Positions 14,401 through 24,876 of a DNA stretch of 64,000 bases are shown here, piece after piece. The DNA comes from Salvia splendens (lineage: Eukaryota > Streptophyta > Magnoliopsida > Lamiales > Lamiaceae): NCBI RefSeq assembly GCF_004379255.2, contig NC_056033.1, positions 23,800,209 to 23,864,208 on the forward strand, written 5' to 3'. Numbering within the stretch: the first letter of the stretch is position 1; the number at the start of each line of letters is the position of its first letter. The position numbers were made by a program, and so were the translations under genes. Below the pieces are notes generated by a model that saw only the letters and a list, made by a program, of their open reading frames with translations, searched no databases and had not been told where the DNA came from.

Positions 14401-17400
14401 CAGTTTTATATCATTTTGTCACGTTAAAGTATCATTTTATCAGCTTATATGCAATTTCTTCAGCTAAACTATCATTTTTATAAGCTAAATGTCATTTTTA
14501 TCCGCTTAGATTATCATTTTATCAGGTAAAAGTATCATTTTATTAAACAAAAATTTCATTCTATACACCAAGAATACCTATCATTCTATCGGCTGAAAGT
14601 ATCATTCTACCCGGCAAAACTATCATTCTATCGGCTGAAAGTATCATTCTATCCGGGCAAAACTATCATTTTATCAGTTTTATGTCATTTTGTCACGTTA
14701 AAGTATCATTTTATCAGCTTATATGCAATTTCTTCAGCTAAACTATCATTTTTATAAGGTTACTGTCATTTTATACGCTTAGATTATCATTTTATCAGGT
14801 AAAAGAATCATTTTATTAAACAAAAATGTCATTTTATACACCAAAAATACCTATCATTCTATTGGCTGAAAGTATTATTCTACCCGGCAAAACTATCATT
14901 TTATCGGCTGAAAGTATCATTCTATCCGGCAAAACTATCACTTTATCACTTTTATGTCATTTTGTCACGTTAAAGTATCATTTTATACGCTTAGATTATC
15001 ATTTTATCAGGTAAAAGTATCATTTTATTAAACAAAAATGTCATTTTATACACCAAAATACCTATCATTCTATCGGATGAAAGTATCATTCTACCCGGCA
15101 AAACTATCATTCTATCGGCTGAAAAGTATCATTCTATCCGGAAAAAAACTATCATTTTATCAGTTTTATGTCATTTTGTCACGTTAAAGTATCATTTTAT
15201 CAGCTTATATGCAATTTCTTCAGCTAAACTATCATTTTATAAGCTAACTGTCATTTTATCCGCTTAGATTATAATTTTATCAGGTAAAAGTATCATTTTA
15301 TTAAACAAAAATGTCATTTTATACACCAAAATACCTATCATTCTATCGGCTTGAAAGTATCATTCTACCCGGCAAAACTATCATTCTATCGGCTGAAAGT
15401 ATCATTCTGTCCGGAAAAACTATCATTTTATCAGTTTTATGTCATTTTGTCACGTTAAAGTATCATTTTATCAGCTTATATGCAATTTCTTCAGCTAAAC
15501 TATCATTTTTATAAGCTAAATGTCATTTTATCCGCTTAGATTATCATTTTATCAGGTAAAAGTATCATTTTATTAAACAAAAATGTCATTTTATACACCA
15601 AAAATACCTATCATTCTATCGGCTGAAAGTATCATTCTACCCGGCAAAACTATCATTCTATCGACTGAAAGTATCATTCTATCCGGCAAAACTATCATTT
15701 TATCAGTTTTATGTCATTTTGTCACGTTAACGTATCATTTTATCAGCTTATATGCAATTTCTTCAGCTAAACTATCATTTTTATAAGGTTACTGTCATTT
15801 TATCCGCTTAGATTATCATTTTATCAGGTAAAAGTATCATTTTATTAAACAAAAATGTCATTTTATACACCAAAAATACCTATCATTCTATCGGCTGAAA
15901 GTATCATTCTACCCGGCAAAACTATCATTCTATCGGCTGAAAGTATCATTCTATCCGGAAAAAACTATCATTTTATCAGTTTTATATCATTTTGTCACGT
16001 TTAAAGTATCATTTTATCAGCTTATATGCAATTTCTTCAGCTAAACTATCATTTTTATAAGCTAAATGTCATTTTATCCGCTTAGATTATCATTTTATCA
16101 GGTAAAAGTATCATTTTATTAAATAAAAATTTCATTCTATACACAAAAAATACCTATCATTCTATCGGCTGAAAGTATCATTCTACCCGGCAAAACTATC
16201 ATTCTATCGGCTGAAAGTATCATTCTATCCGGAAAAACTATCATTTTATCAGTTTTATGTCATTTTGTCACGTTAAAGTATCATTTTATTAGCTTATATG
16301 CAATTTCTTCAGCTAAACTATCATTTTTATAAGGTTACTGTCATTTTATCCGCTTAGATTATCATTTTATCAGGTAAAAGTATCATTTTATTAAACAAAA
16401 ATGTCATTTTATACACCAAAAATACCTATCATTCTATCGGTTGAAAGTTTCATTCTACCCGGCAAAACTATCATTCTATCGGCTGAAAGTATCATTCTAT
16501 CCGGAAAAACTATCATTTTATCAGTTTTATATCATTTTGTCACGTTAAAGTATCATTTTATCAGCTTATATGCAATTTCTTCAGCTAAACTATCATTTTT
16601 ATAAGATAAATGTCATTTTATCCGCTTAGATTATCATTTTATCAGGTAAAAGTATCATTTTATTAAACAAAAATTTCATTCTATACACCAAAAATACCTA
16701 TCATTCTATCGGCTGAAAGTATCATTCTACCCGGCAAAACTATCATTCTATCGGCTGAAAGTATCATTCTATCCGGCAAAACTATCATTTTATCAGTTTT
16801 ATGTCATTTTGTCACGTTAAAGTATCATTTTATCAGCTTATATGCAATTTCTTCAGCTAAACTATCATTTTTATAAGGTTACTGTCATTTTATACGCTTA
16901 GATTATCATTTTATCAGGTAAAAGTATCATTTTATTAAACAAAAATGTCATTTTATACACCAAAAATACCTATCATTCTATTGGCTGAAAGTATCATTCT
17001 ACCCGGCAAAACTATCATTTTATCGGCTGAAAGTATCATTCTATCCGGCAAAACTATCACTTTATCACTTTTATGTCATTTTGTCACGTTAAAGTATCAT
17101 TTTATCAGCTTATATGCAATTTCTTCAGCTAAACTATCATTTTTATAAGGTTACTGTCATTTTATCCGCTTAGATTATCATTTTATCAGGTAAAAGTATC
17201 ATTTTATTAAACAAAAATGTCATTTTATACACCAAAAATACCTATCATTCTATCGGCTGAAAGTATCATTCTACCCGGCAAAACTATCATTCTATAGGCT
17301 GAAAGTATCATTCTATCCGGAAAAACTATCATTTTATCAGTTTTATGTCATTTTGTCACGTTAAAGTATCATTTTATCAGCTTATATGCAATTTCTTCAG

Positions 17401-20400
17401 CTAAACTATCATTTTTATAAGCTAAATGTCATTTTATCCGCTTAGATTATCATTTTATCAGGTAAAAGTATCATTTTATTAAATAAAAATTTCATTCTAT
17501 ACACAAAAAATACCTATCATTCTATCGGCTGAAAGTATCATTCTACCCGGCAAAACTATCATTCTATCGGCTGAAAGTATCATTCTATCCGGCAAAACTA
17601 TCATTTTATCAGTTTTATGTCATTTTGTCACGTTAAAGTATCATTTTATTAGCTTATATGCAATTTCTTCAGCTAAACTATCATTTTATAAGGTTACTGT
17701 CATTTTATCCGCTTAGATTATCATTTTATCAGGTAAAAGTATCATTTTATTAAACAAAAATGTCATTTTATACACCAAAAATACCTATCATTCTATCGGT
17801 TGAAAATATCATTCTACCCGGCAAAACTATCATTCTATCGGCTGAAAGTATCATTCTATCCGGAAAAACTATCATTTTATCAGTTTTATATCATTTTGTC
17901 ACGTTAAAGTATCATTTTATCAGCTTATATGCAATTTCTTCAGCTAAACTATCATTTTTATAAGCTAAATGTCATTTTATCCGCTTAGATTATCATTTTA
18001 TCAGGTAAAAGTATCATTTTATTAAACAAAAATTTCATTTTATACACCAAAAATACCTATCATTCTATCGGCTGAAAGTATCATTCTACCCGGCAAAACT
18101 ATCATTCTATCGGCTGAAAGTATCATTCTATCCGGAAAAACTATCATTTTATCAGTTTTATGTCATTTTGTCACGTTAAAGTATCATTTTATCAGCTTAT
18201 ATGCAATTTCTTCAGCTAAACTATCATTTTTATAAGCTAAATGTCATTTTATCCGCTTAGATTATCATTTTATCAGGTAAAAGTATCATTTTATTAAACA
18301 AAAATGTCATTTTATACACCAAAATACCTATCATTCTATCGGCTGAAAGTATCATTCTACCCGGCAAACTATCATTCTATCGGCTGAAAGTATCATTCTA
18401 TCCGCCAAAACTATCATTTTATCAGTTTTATGTCATTTTGTCACGTTAAAGTATCATTTTATTAGCTTATATGCAATTTCTTCAGCTAAACTATCATTTT
18501 TATAAGGTTACTGTCATTTTATCCGCTTAGATTATCATTTTATCAGGTAAAAGTATCATTTTATTAAACAAAAATGTCATTTTATACACCAAAAATACCT
18601 ATCATTCTATCGGTTGAAAATATCATTCTACCCGGCAAAACTATCATTCTATCGGCTGAAAGTATCATTCTATCCGGAAAAAAACTATCATTTTATCAGT
18701 TTTATATCATTTTGTCACGTTAAAGTATCATTTTATCAGCTTATATGCAATTTCTTCAGCTAAACTATCATTTTTATAAGCTAAATGTCATTTTATCCGC
18801 TTAGATTATCATTTTATCAGGTAAAAGTATCATTTTATTAAACAAAAATTTCATTTTATACACCAAAATACCTATCATTCTATCGGCTGAAAGTATCATT
18901 CTACCCGGCAAAACTATCATTCTATCGGCTGAAAGTATCATTCTATCCGGAAAAAACTATCATTTTATCAGTTTTATGTCATTTTGTCACGTTAAAGTAT
19001 CATTTTATCAGCTTATATGCAATTTCTTCAGCTAAACTATCATTTTTATAAGCTAAATGTCATTTTATCCGCTTAGATTATCATTTTATCAGGTAAAAGT
19101 ATCATTTTATTAAACAAAAATGTCATTTTATACACCAAAATAACTATCATTCTATCGGCTGAAAGTATCATTCTACCCGGCAAAACTATCATTCTATCGA
19201 CTGAAAGTATCATTCTATCCGGCCAAAACTATCATTTTATCAGTTTTATGTCATTTTGTCACGTTAACGTATCATTTTATCAGCTTATATGCAATTTCTT
19301 CAGCTAAACTATCATTTTTATAAGGTTACTGTCATTTTATCCGCTTAGATATCATTTTATCAGGTAAAAGTATCATTTTATTAAACAAAAATGTCATTTT
19401 ATACACCAAAAATACCTATCATTCTATCGGTTGAAAGTATCATTCTACCCGGCAAAACTATCATTCTATCGGCTGAAAGTATCATTCTATCCGGAAAAAC
19501 TATCATTTTATCAGTTTTATATCATTTTGTCATGTTAAAGTATCATTTTATCAGCTTATATGCAATTTCTTCAGCTAAACTATCATTTTTATAAGCTAAA
19601 TGTCATTTTATCAGGTAAAAGTATCATTTTATTAAACAAAAATTTCATTCTATACACAAAAAATACCTATCATTCTATCGGCTGAAAGTATCATTCTACC
19701 CGGCAAAACTATCATTCTATCGGCTGAAAGTATCATTCTATCCGGCAAAACTATCATTTTATCAGTTTTATGTCATTTTGTCACGTTAAAGTATCATTTT
19801 ATTAGCTTATATGCAATTTCTTCAGCTAAACTATCATTTTTATAAGGTTACTGTCATTTTATCCGCTTAGATTATCATTTTATCAGGTAAAAGTATCATT
19901 TTATTAAACAAAAATGTCATTTTATACACCAAAAATACCTATCATTCTATTGGCTGAAAGTATCATTCTACCCGGCAAAACTATCATTTTATCGGCTGAA
20001 AGTATCATTCTATCCGGCAAAACTATCATTTTATCACTTTTATGTCATTTTGTCACGTTAAAGTATCATTTTATCAGCTTATATGCAATTTCTTCAGCTA
20101 AACTATCATTTTTATAAGGTTACTGTCATTTTATCCGCTTAGATTATCATTTTATCAGGTAAAAGTATCATTTTATTAAACAAAAATTTCATTTTATACA
20201 CCAAAAATACCTATCATTCTATCGGCTGAAAGTATCATTCTACCCGGCAAAACTATCATTCTATCGGCTGAAAGTATCATTCTATCCGGCAAAACTATCA
20301 TTTTATCAGTTTTATGTCATTTTGTCACGTTAAAGTATCATTTTATCAGCTTATATGCAATTTCTTCAGCTAAAATATCATTTTTATAAGCTAAATGTCA

Positions 20401-21920
20401 TTTTATCCGCTTAGATTATCATTTTATCAGGTAAAAGTATCATTTTATTAAACAAAAATGTCATTTTATACACCAAAAATACCTATCATTCTATCGGCTG
20501 AAAGTATCATTCTACCCGGCAAAACTATCATTCTATCGACTGAAAGTATCATTCTATCCGGCAAAACTATCATTTTATCAGTTTTATGTCATTTTGTCAC
20601 GTTAACGTATCATTTTATCAGCTTATATGCAATTTCTTCAGCTAACTATCATTTTTATAAGGTTACAGTCATTTTATCCGCTTAGATTATCATTTTATCA
20701 GGTAAAAGTATCATTTTATTAAACAAAAATGTCATTTTATACACCAAAAATACCTATCATTCTATCGGTTGAAAGTATCATTCTACCCGGCAAAACTATC
20801 ATTCTATCGGCTGAAAGTATCATTCTATCCGGAAAAACTATCATTTTATCAGTTTTATATCATTTTGTCACGTTAAAGTATCATTTTATCAGCTTATATG
20901 CAATTTCTTCAGCTAAACTATCATTTTTATAAGCTAAATGTCATTTTATCCGCTTAGATTATCATTTTATCAGGTAAAAGTATCATTTTATTAAACAAAA
21001 ATTTCATTCTATACACAAAAAATACCTATCATTCTATCGGCTGAAAGTATCATTCTACCCGGCAAAACTATCATTCTATCGGCTGAAAGTATCATTCTAT
21101 CCGGCAAAACTATCATTTTATCAGTTTTATGTCATTTTGTCACGTTAAAGTATCATTTTATTAGCTTATATGCAATTTCTTCAGCTAAACTATCATTTTT
21201 ATAAGGTTACTGTCATTTTATCCGCTTAGATTATCATTTTATCAGGTAAAAGTATCATTTTATTAAACAAAAATATCATTTTATACACCAAAAATACCTA
21301 TCATTCTATTGGCTGAAAGTATCATTCTACCCGGCAAACTATCATTTTATCGGCTGAAAGTATCATTCTATCCGGCAAAACTATCATTTTATCACTTTTA
21401 TGTCATTTTGTCACGTTTAAAGTATTCATTTTATCAGCTTATATGCAATTTCTTCAGCTAAACTATCATTTTTATAAGGTTACTGTCATTTTATCCGCTT
21501 AGATTATCATTTTATCAGGTAAAAGTATCATTTTATTAAACAAAAATTTCATTTTATACACCAAAAATACCTATCATTCTATCGGCTGAAAGTATCATTC
21601 TACCGGCAAAACTATCATTCTATCGGCTGAAAGTATCATTCTATCCGGCAAAACTATCATTTTATCAGTTTTATGTCATTTTGTCACGTTAAAGTATCAT
21701 TTATCAGCTTATATGCAATTTCTTCAGCTAAACTATCATTTTTATAAGCTTACTGTCATTTTATCCGCTTAGATTATCATTTTATCAGGTAAAAGTATCA
21801 TTTTATTAAAAAAAATGTCATTTTATACACCAAAAACTATCAACTCAGAATATCATTGTATCCGGTAAAACTATCATTTTATGATGCAAACCTAAAATTT
21901 ATAAGCCAAAACTATCATCT
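5456..21920. repeat. 16.5-kb satellite-like array of about 272-bp units inside intron 1
   Basis: Roughly 60 tandem units of about 272 bp. Each unit is about 13 subunits of 19-22 bp with core AGTATCATTYTATC and changing linkers (CGGCTGAA, CCGGCAAAAC, CAGTTTTATG, CACGTTAAAG, CAGCTTATAT, CAGGTAAAAG, TTAAACAAAA, ACACCAAAAATACC). Two unit types often alternate: one with AAAATGTCATTTTATACACC, the other with AAAATTTCATTCTATACAC. Because most subunits are near 21 bp, all three plus frames tend to stay open, giving dozens of near-identical 62-68-aa frames that are not genes. The array fills most of the intron between the donor at 22096 and the acceptor at 5447. The edges are more degenerate: 5456-5560 and 21830-21920. 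Confidence 0.95.
8681..16944. repeat. Higher-order repeats of about 3 kb within the array
   Basis: A marker unit with TTGGCTGAAAGTATTATTC recurs at 8681, 11893 and 14826 and is each time followed by a short unit (about 212 bp). After it the variants come in the same order: GGATGAAAG, then TTCTGTCCGG, then CGACTGAAAG, then AAGTTTCATTC with its B-type neighbours, then ACACCAAGAATACC. Spacings are 3212 and 2933 bp, the difference being about one 272-bp unit. The third copy departs from the order near 16.6-16.9 kb. Confidence 0.75.
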
Positions 21921-22096
21921 TAACACAAAAACGGCAATACATAATTTAATTAAATAAGAATTTTAGTACATCAGAAACATAAACCAATCGACAGCTAATA
22001 TTCATCAAAAATCAAATTCAATACATGAATCAAAACAATCAATAAAATAAAATATGAACACAATCAATAAGGTAAATAATAGATAATGATTGTTAC

Positions 22097-22121
22097 CTTC
22101 GTTATTTGCTACGTTCTCCAT
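22097..22121 (-). CDS. FAR1-type transposase, exon 1
   Basis: ATG at 22121-22119 in a good context (purine-rich, G at +4) opens MENVANNE plus the first base of a Gly codon, then a donor G|GTAACA. Its 25 bases leave phase 1, exactly what exon 2 at 5446 needs. Many FAR1/MULE genes start with a short acidic leader before the FAR1 domain, which fits. It is too short to prove by itself: the case rests on frame, splice consensus, orientation, and the 5'-UTR-like DNA upstream. Confidence 0.65.
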
Positions 22122-22186
22122 CGAAGCAAATTCTGACAGCTATTGAACAGATAATCAATGAAAATCTGGAGATTATGGAATAATGA

Positions 22187-22312
22187 ACCAAATCGGAAGG
22201 AAATCTGGAGTCTATTGAAATAATTGGAAGGAAATCTCTATGGAAATAATCGGAAGGAAATCTGGAGTCTATGGAAATAATCGGAAGGAAATCTGGAGAT
22301 TATGGAAATCTG
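22187..22312. repeat. Tandem repeat in the presumed 5' UTR
   Basis: Four imperfect copies of a 31-36-bp unit built on AATCGGAAGGAAATCTGGAG. On the sense (minus) strand it reads as a pyrimidine-rich stretch upstream of the ATG at 22121, comparable in place to the short repeats at 401-470. Confidence 0.7.
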
Positions 22313-22384
22313 AAACCAAATCGCGGAGAATAGGAAAGAATCGAACTGAGAAAGAGAGAAAGAATGGAGCGAAATTCAGAAATT

Positions 22385-22530
22385 TAAATGAGCGAAATGA
22401 CATATTTACCCCCGCGCCTTTTTTTTATGAAGTAAATCTAAATTTGAATCTCAACCACAAGATTAGAAAATGTGTGGTTCAGATATGGTTATAGGGTTAT
22501 TACGATATTTAGGGGCTATCATATGATCAC
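22385..22530. other. Probable right edge of the FAR1 element
   Basis: The minus strand reads GGGGGTAAATATGTCATTTCG near 22391-22411, resembling GGGCAAAATTGTCATTTCG at 534-552. Both are in the same orientation, so they are not inverted terminal repeats. I could not find a target duplication. Non-TIR MULEs lack long inverted ends, so the exact boundary stays open. Confidence 0.3.

Positions 22531-22533
<3 letters not shown>

Positions 22534-22566
<33 letters not shown>
22534..22566. repeat. (TA)n microsatellite
   Basis: Uninterrupted alternating TA of about 33 bp just outside the presumed edge of the FAR1 element. Confidence 0.95.
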
Positions 22567-22569
<3 letters not shown>

Positions 22570-22576
22570 CATACCC

Positions 22577-22652
22577 CCTAGACTTTGTCCAGCTTATACC
22601 TCCGAATATTTATTTTATTTCTCCCCTGGACTTCGTCCAGCTTATACCTCCA
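22577..22652. repeat. Short direct duplication
   Basis: GACTTYGTCCAGCTTATACC occurs at about 22581 and 22629, each followed by TCC. Nothing else can be said about 22567-22710. Confidence 0.5.
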
Positions 22653-22997
22653 GAACCCTTCTCCCAAAACATCCAGTGGCGGCCCCCCCTTTTTATTATA
22701 CATGTTAGCTTCACAACTAGGTTATCTAAGGCATCCTCTATCCTTCTTACTTCATCCAAACAGAATTCAGCTTATTAAGGAAAAAGGTATCAAAGTTGAC
22801 ATGCATCCTATCTTCAATCGCTCTTACTAAGGGAATCTTGCCTTATTGTATTCACTAGCTCATGCGACAAATATAAAACCTAGACCTAAAGACTCCTACT
22901 CACATTAAACACAGACTGCCCTAACTCCATCCCTAAGCTATCCTAGTGAAGGGGGGAAAAGGCAGTTAATATGAACAGAACAGAAACATAAAAGACA

Positions 22998-23126
22998 GCC
23001 TTCTCACACTTAGACCGAGCATCGAGATAAGTGGGAGAAATTAGAACAAACAAAAACCAAAAACATGCCAGAAAAACACAAACTTCTCACACTTAGACCA
23101 AAGATTGGGCTAAGTGGGAGAAAACA
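22998..23126. repeat. Duplicated 3' noncoding block of the Athila-type element
   Basis: CTTCTCACACTTAGACC followed about 15 bp later by TAAGTGGGAGAAA occurs at about 23001 and again at 23084 (period about 83 bp). Such G-rich (minus strand) blocks downstream of the last frame are typical of the long 3' noncoding part of Athila/Tat elements. Confidence 0.6.
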
Positions 23127-23402
23127 CATACGCATATATACAAAACGAAGCATGCTGAAACAACAAACACAAAAGCACAAACTAAGAATGACAAACATAT
23201 AAATATAAAAACGGAAAGATAACGAAACTAAAAACTGAAAAGTAAAAGTTACTTGGTCATTGGGGGGGTCTCAATTCGGGGTCTGGCCCCCGTGGGAGCC
23301 AAACTGGGGTGGAACATAGGGGCGGGTCACCTTCACTTTCTTCCCGCCGGCTTCTCGTCTTCCTTCTCACTTTGCTTCGACAGGTGCTTCTTCACAGACA
23401 AG

Positions 23403-23478
23403 GGCTTGGACGCAGATGGGGCTTACAGGGGCTTGGACGCAGATGGGGCTAACAGGGGCTTGGACGCTGGTGGGGGTT
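23403..23478 (-). repeat. 27-bp coding repeat
   Basis: Two full copies and one partial copy of a 27-bp unit containing GGGGCTTGGACGCAGATGGG. On the minus strand it encodes a nine-residue repeat, APVSPICVQ. It lies just after the coiled-coil part of the Athila ORF2. Confidence 0.7.
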
Positions 23479-23571
23479 GCTGAAGAGATGAGCTTCACTG
23501 CCCAGGCTGCGTGGGTACGCTGCTGGGTCCAGAGGGTAACTTCTTCTGGGCTGGGGAAACTTTTTATCCAT

Positions 23572-24871
23572 TCAATTGGTCATCATCATCATCATCATCT
23601 TAACAGCTTCCGCCATGCGATCACACTGCACGGTTGACCTCCCCACCAGGTCGGTTAAACTCCCCATGAGGGCCTGCATCTCCTCCCGGACCCCGCCGAG
23701 CTCCTTCCGCATCACACCCATCTCCTTCTTCATTTCTTCATAATCTACGTTGGTCACTGTTTCGACACCATCCTGCTCCGTCTTCACCTGGGGTTCCATC
23801 TTCTCACCTCATAGAAACAGACATCCTTCCCGTGCATGTAAAGTAGCCCCTTGTTGAAAAAATAATTCACGCTGAATAACTCCGGGAACTCACACATGAC
23901 TACCTCGGGTGCGGACTTGGCTATCTTCATGATTGTGTTGCGCTAGAGGTAAGCACCGAGAAGATGACAAGTATACATGTGGCGAGAAGGTTGGCGACCA
24001 TCTAATAACAAGCCTGAGCCAACCAGTAGCCCAGGTGCACCTTTACACCTTTCGCCATGCACCAAGTAAAGTAGAGGTCTGCCGTGGTCAAGGCAGAGTT
24101 GGATGTCCCCATCAGGTTGTAACTTATAAATGTCTGGGCAAAACGGAGGATGCGGTTTTCAATATAGAAGCCCTTGGAATAGCTTCTTTTAAACGTTCCC
24201 ACCTTGGGGTGGGTAACGAATTCCCATGCCGACTGTGCCTTAAACCCGGGGGTGTACTTCGGAGCTCCTACCATGCGCTCGTTCCAAATGCCATCATCGT
24301 CCTCGGCGCGAGAGAACAACCCCATCCGTAGGGACCACTCCCGTACACTCATTTCATGCTCCTCGGTGAAGATTCTGAAAGAGATAGAATCCGCATCGAG
24401 GTCCGTGGTGGGTTTGAGCCTGAATGTCGAGAAGAACTCCCGTGCTAACGCCGTTGGCACCTCCGCAGTGCTATGTTTCAATAACCAATCAAACCCAATA
24501 GCACCAATGTATTGGCGGAATTCTTCGTCTGAGTCAATCTCCCGCAGTTCTTCCGGATCGTACTGCTTCCCAGATTTCGCCAGCTTACCAAAACCGCTCC
24601 TCTCCTTCTGGGTTGCTGCCCTCTTTGGATCATCAAACTTCCCCATCGCTTCAAGCAGCCCTTTTGTCACCCAGACCTCCGCTGGCACGTAATTTAGCTC
24701 TTCTTTTTGCTCATCTACCTCTTCATCCTGAGACTCACTAGCCGGGCTATGGACGACCTGCTCCTTAGCGAAGGGAAGCTGGGTTGGGACTGTGAGTGGA
24801 TCTTCAACAGATTTGACCGTTGCGGTCTTCTTGGACTTCTTGGTCTGGGGAGCGGCCGCATGCTTACCCTT
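23572..24871 (-). pseudogene. Athila-type ORF2, C-terminal half (ATHILA ORF-1-like), decayed
   Basis: Minus-strand frame continuing from the other side of the solo LTR. It starts in a Lys/Arg-rich stretch (KGKHAAAPQTKKSKKTATVK), then an acidic linker, then at 24690-24002 a domain like the plant transposon/ATHILA ORF-1 family (FFSTFRLKPTTDLDADSISF, LRMGLFSRAEDDDG, AQTFISYNLMG). A TAG at 24004-24002 falls in CY*MVANLLA, where a Gln codon is expected. The frame then continues to a TGA near 23930, and further coding (SVNYFFNKGLLYMHGKD) and a coiled coil with six Met codons from a CAT microsatellite (23572-23799) are in shifted frames. Function in these elements is unknown; it is sometimes called env-like. 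Frameshifts and stops make it non-functional. Confidence 0.6.
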
Positions 24872-24876
24872 GCGCT

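Larger units (their letters stand above)
5447..22096 (-). other. Intron 1 of the FAR1 gene, about 16.65 kb
   Basis: Donor GAAG|GTAACA at 22096 and acceptor TTTGTAG| at 5447. The join gives G+GT then TTG TGC ATT, so the reading frame runs MENVANNEGLCIPVC without a break. Between them lie the tandem array and about 170 bp of ordinary AT-rich DNA (21921-22090). Most plant introns are well under 1 kb, so this is extreme. Splicing was not observed; the support is matching phase and consensus sites. Confidence 0.7.

Noticed and set aside
6243..20932. Dozens of plus-strand frames of 62-96 residues with SFYTPKIPIILSAESIIL-type sequence
   Set aside because: They are translations of the 272-bp array. 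Their sequence follows the DNA repeat, they occur in all phases, and no protein family or conserved start signal is seen.
5456..21920. CRISPR array
   Set aside because: Repeats are direct and dense, but there are no unique spacers; spacing is variable and the context is a plant genome.
534..22411. TGTCATTTCG sequences at 534-552 and 22391-22411 as terminal inverted repeats of the MULE
   Set aside because: Both are in the same orientation, so they cannot be inverted ends; no target duplication was found.
23010..23198. 62-residue Cys/Phe-rich minus frame
   Set aside because: Falls in the duplicated 3' noncoding block of the Athila-type element.
24204..24692. 162-residue plus-strand frame
   Set aside because: Antisense shadow of the ATHILA ORF-1-like domain.
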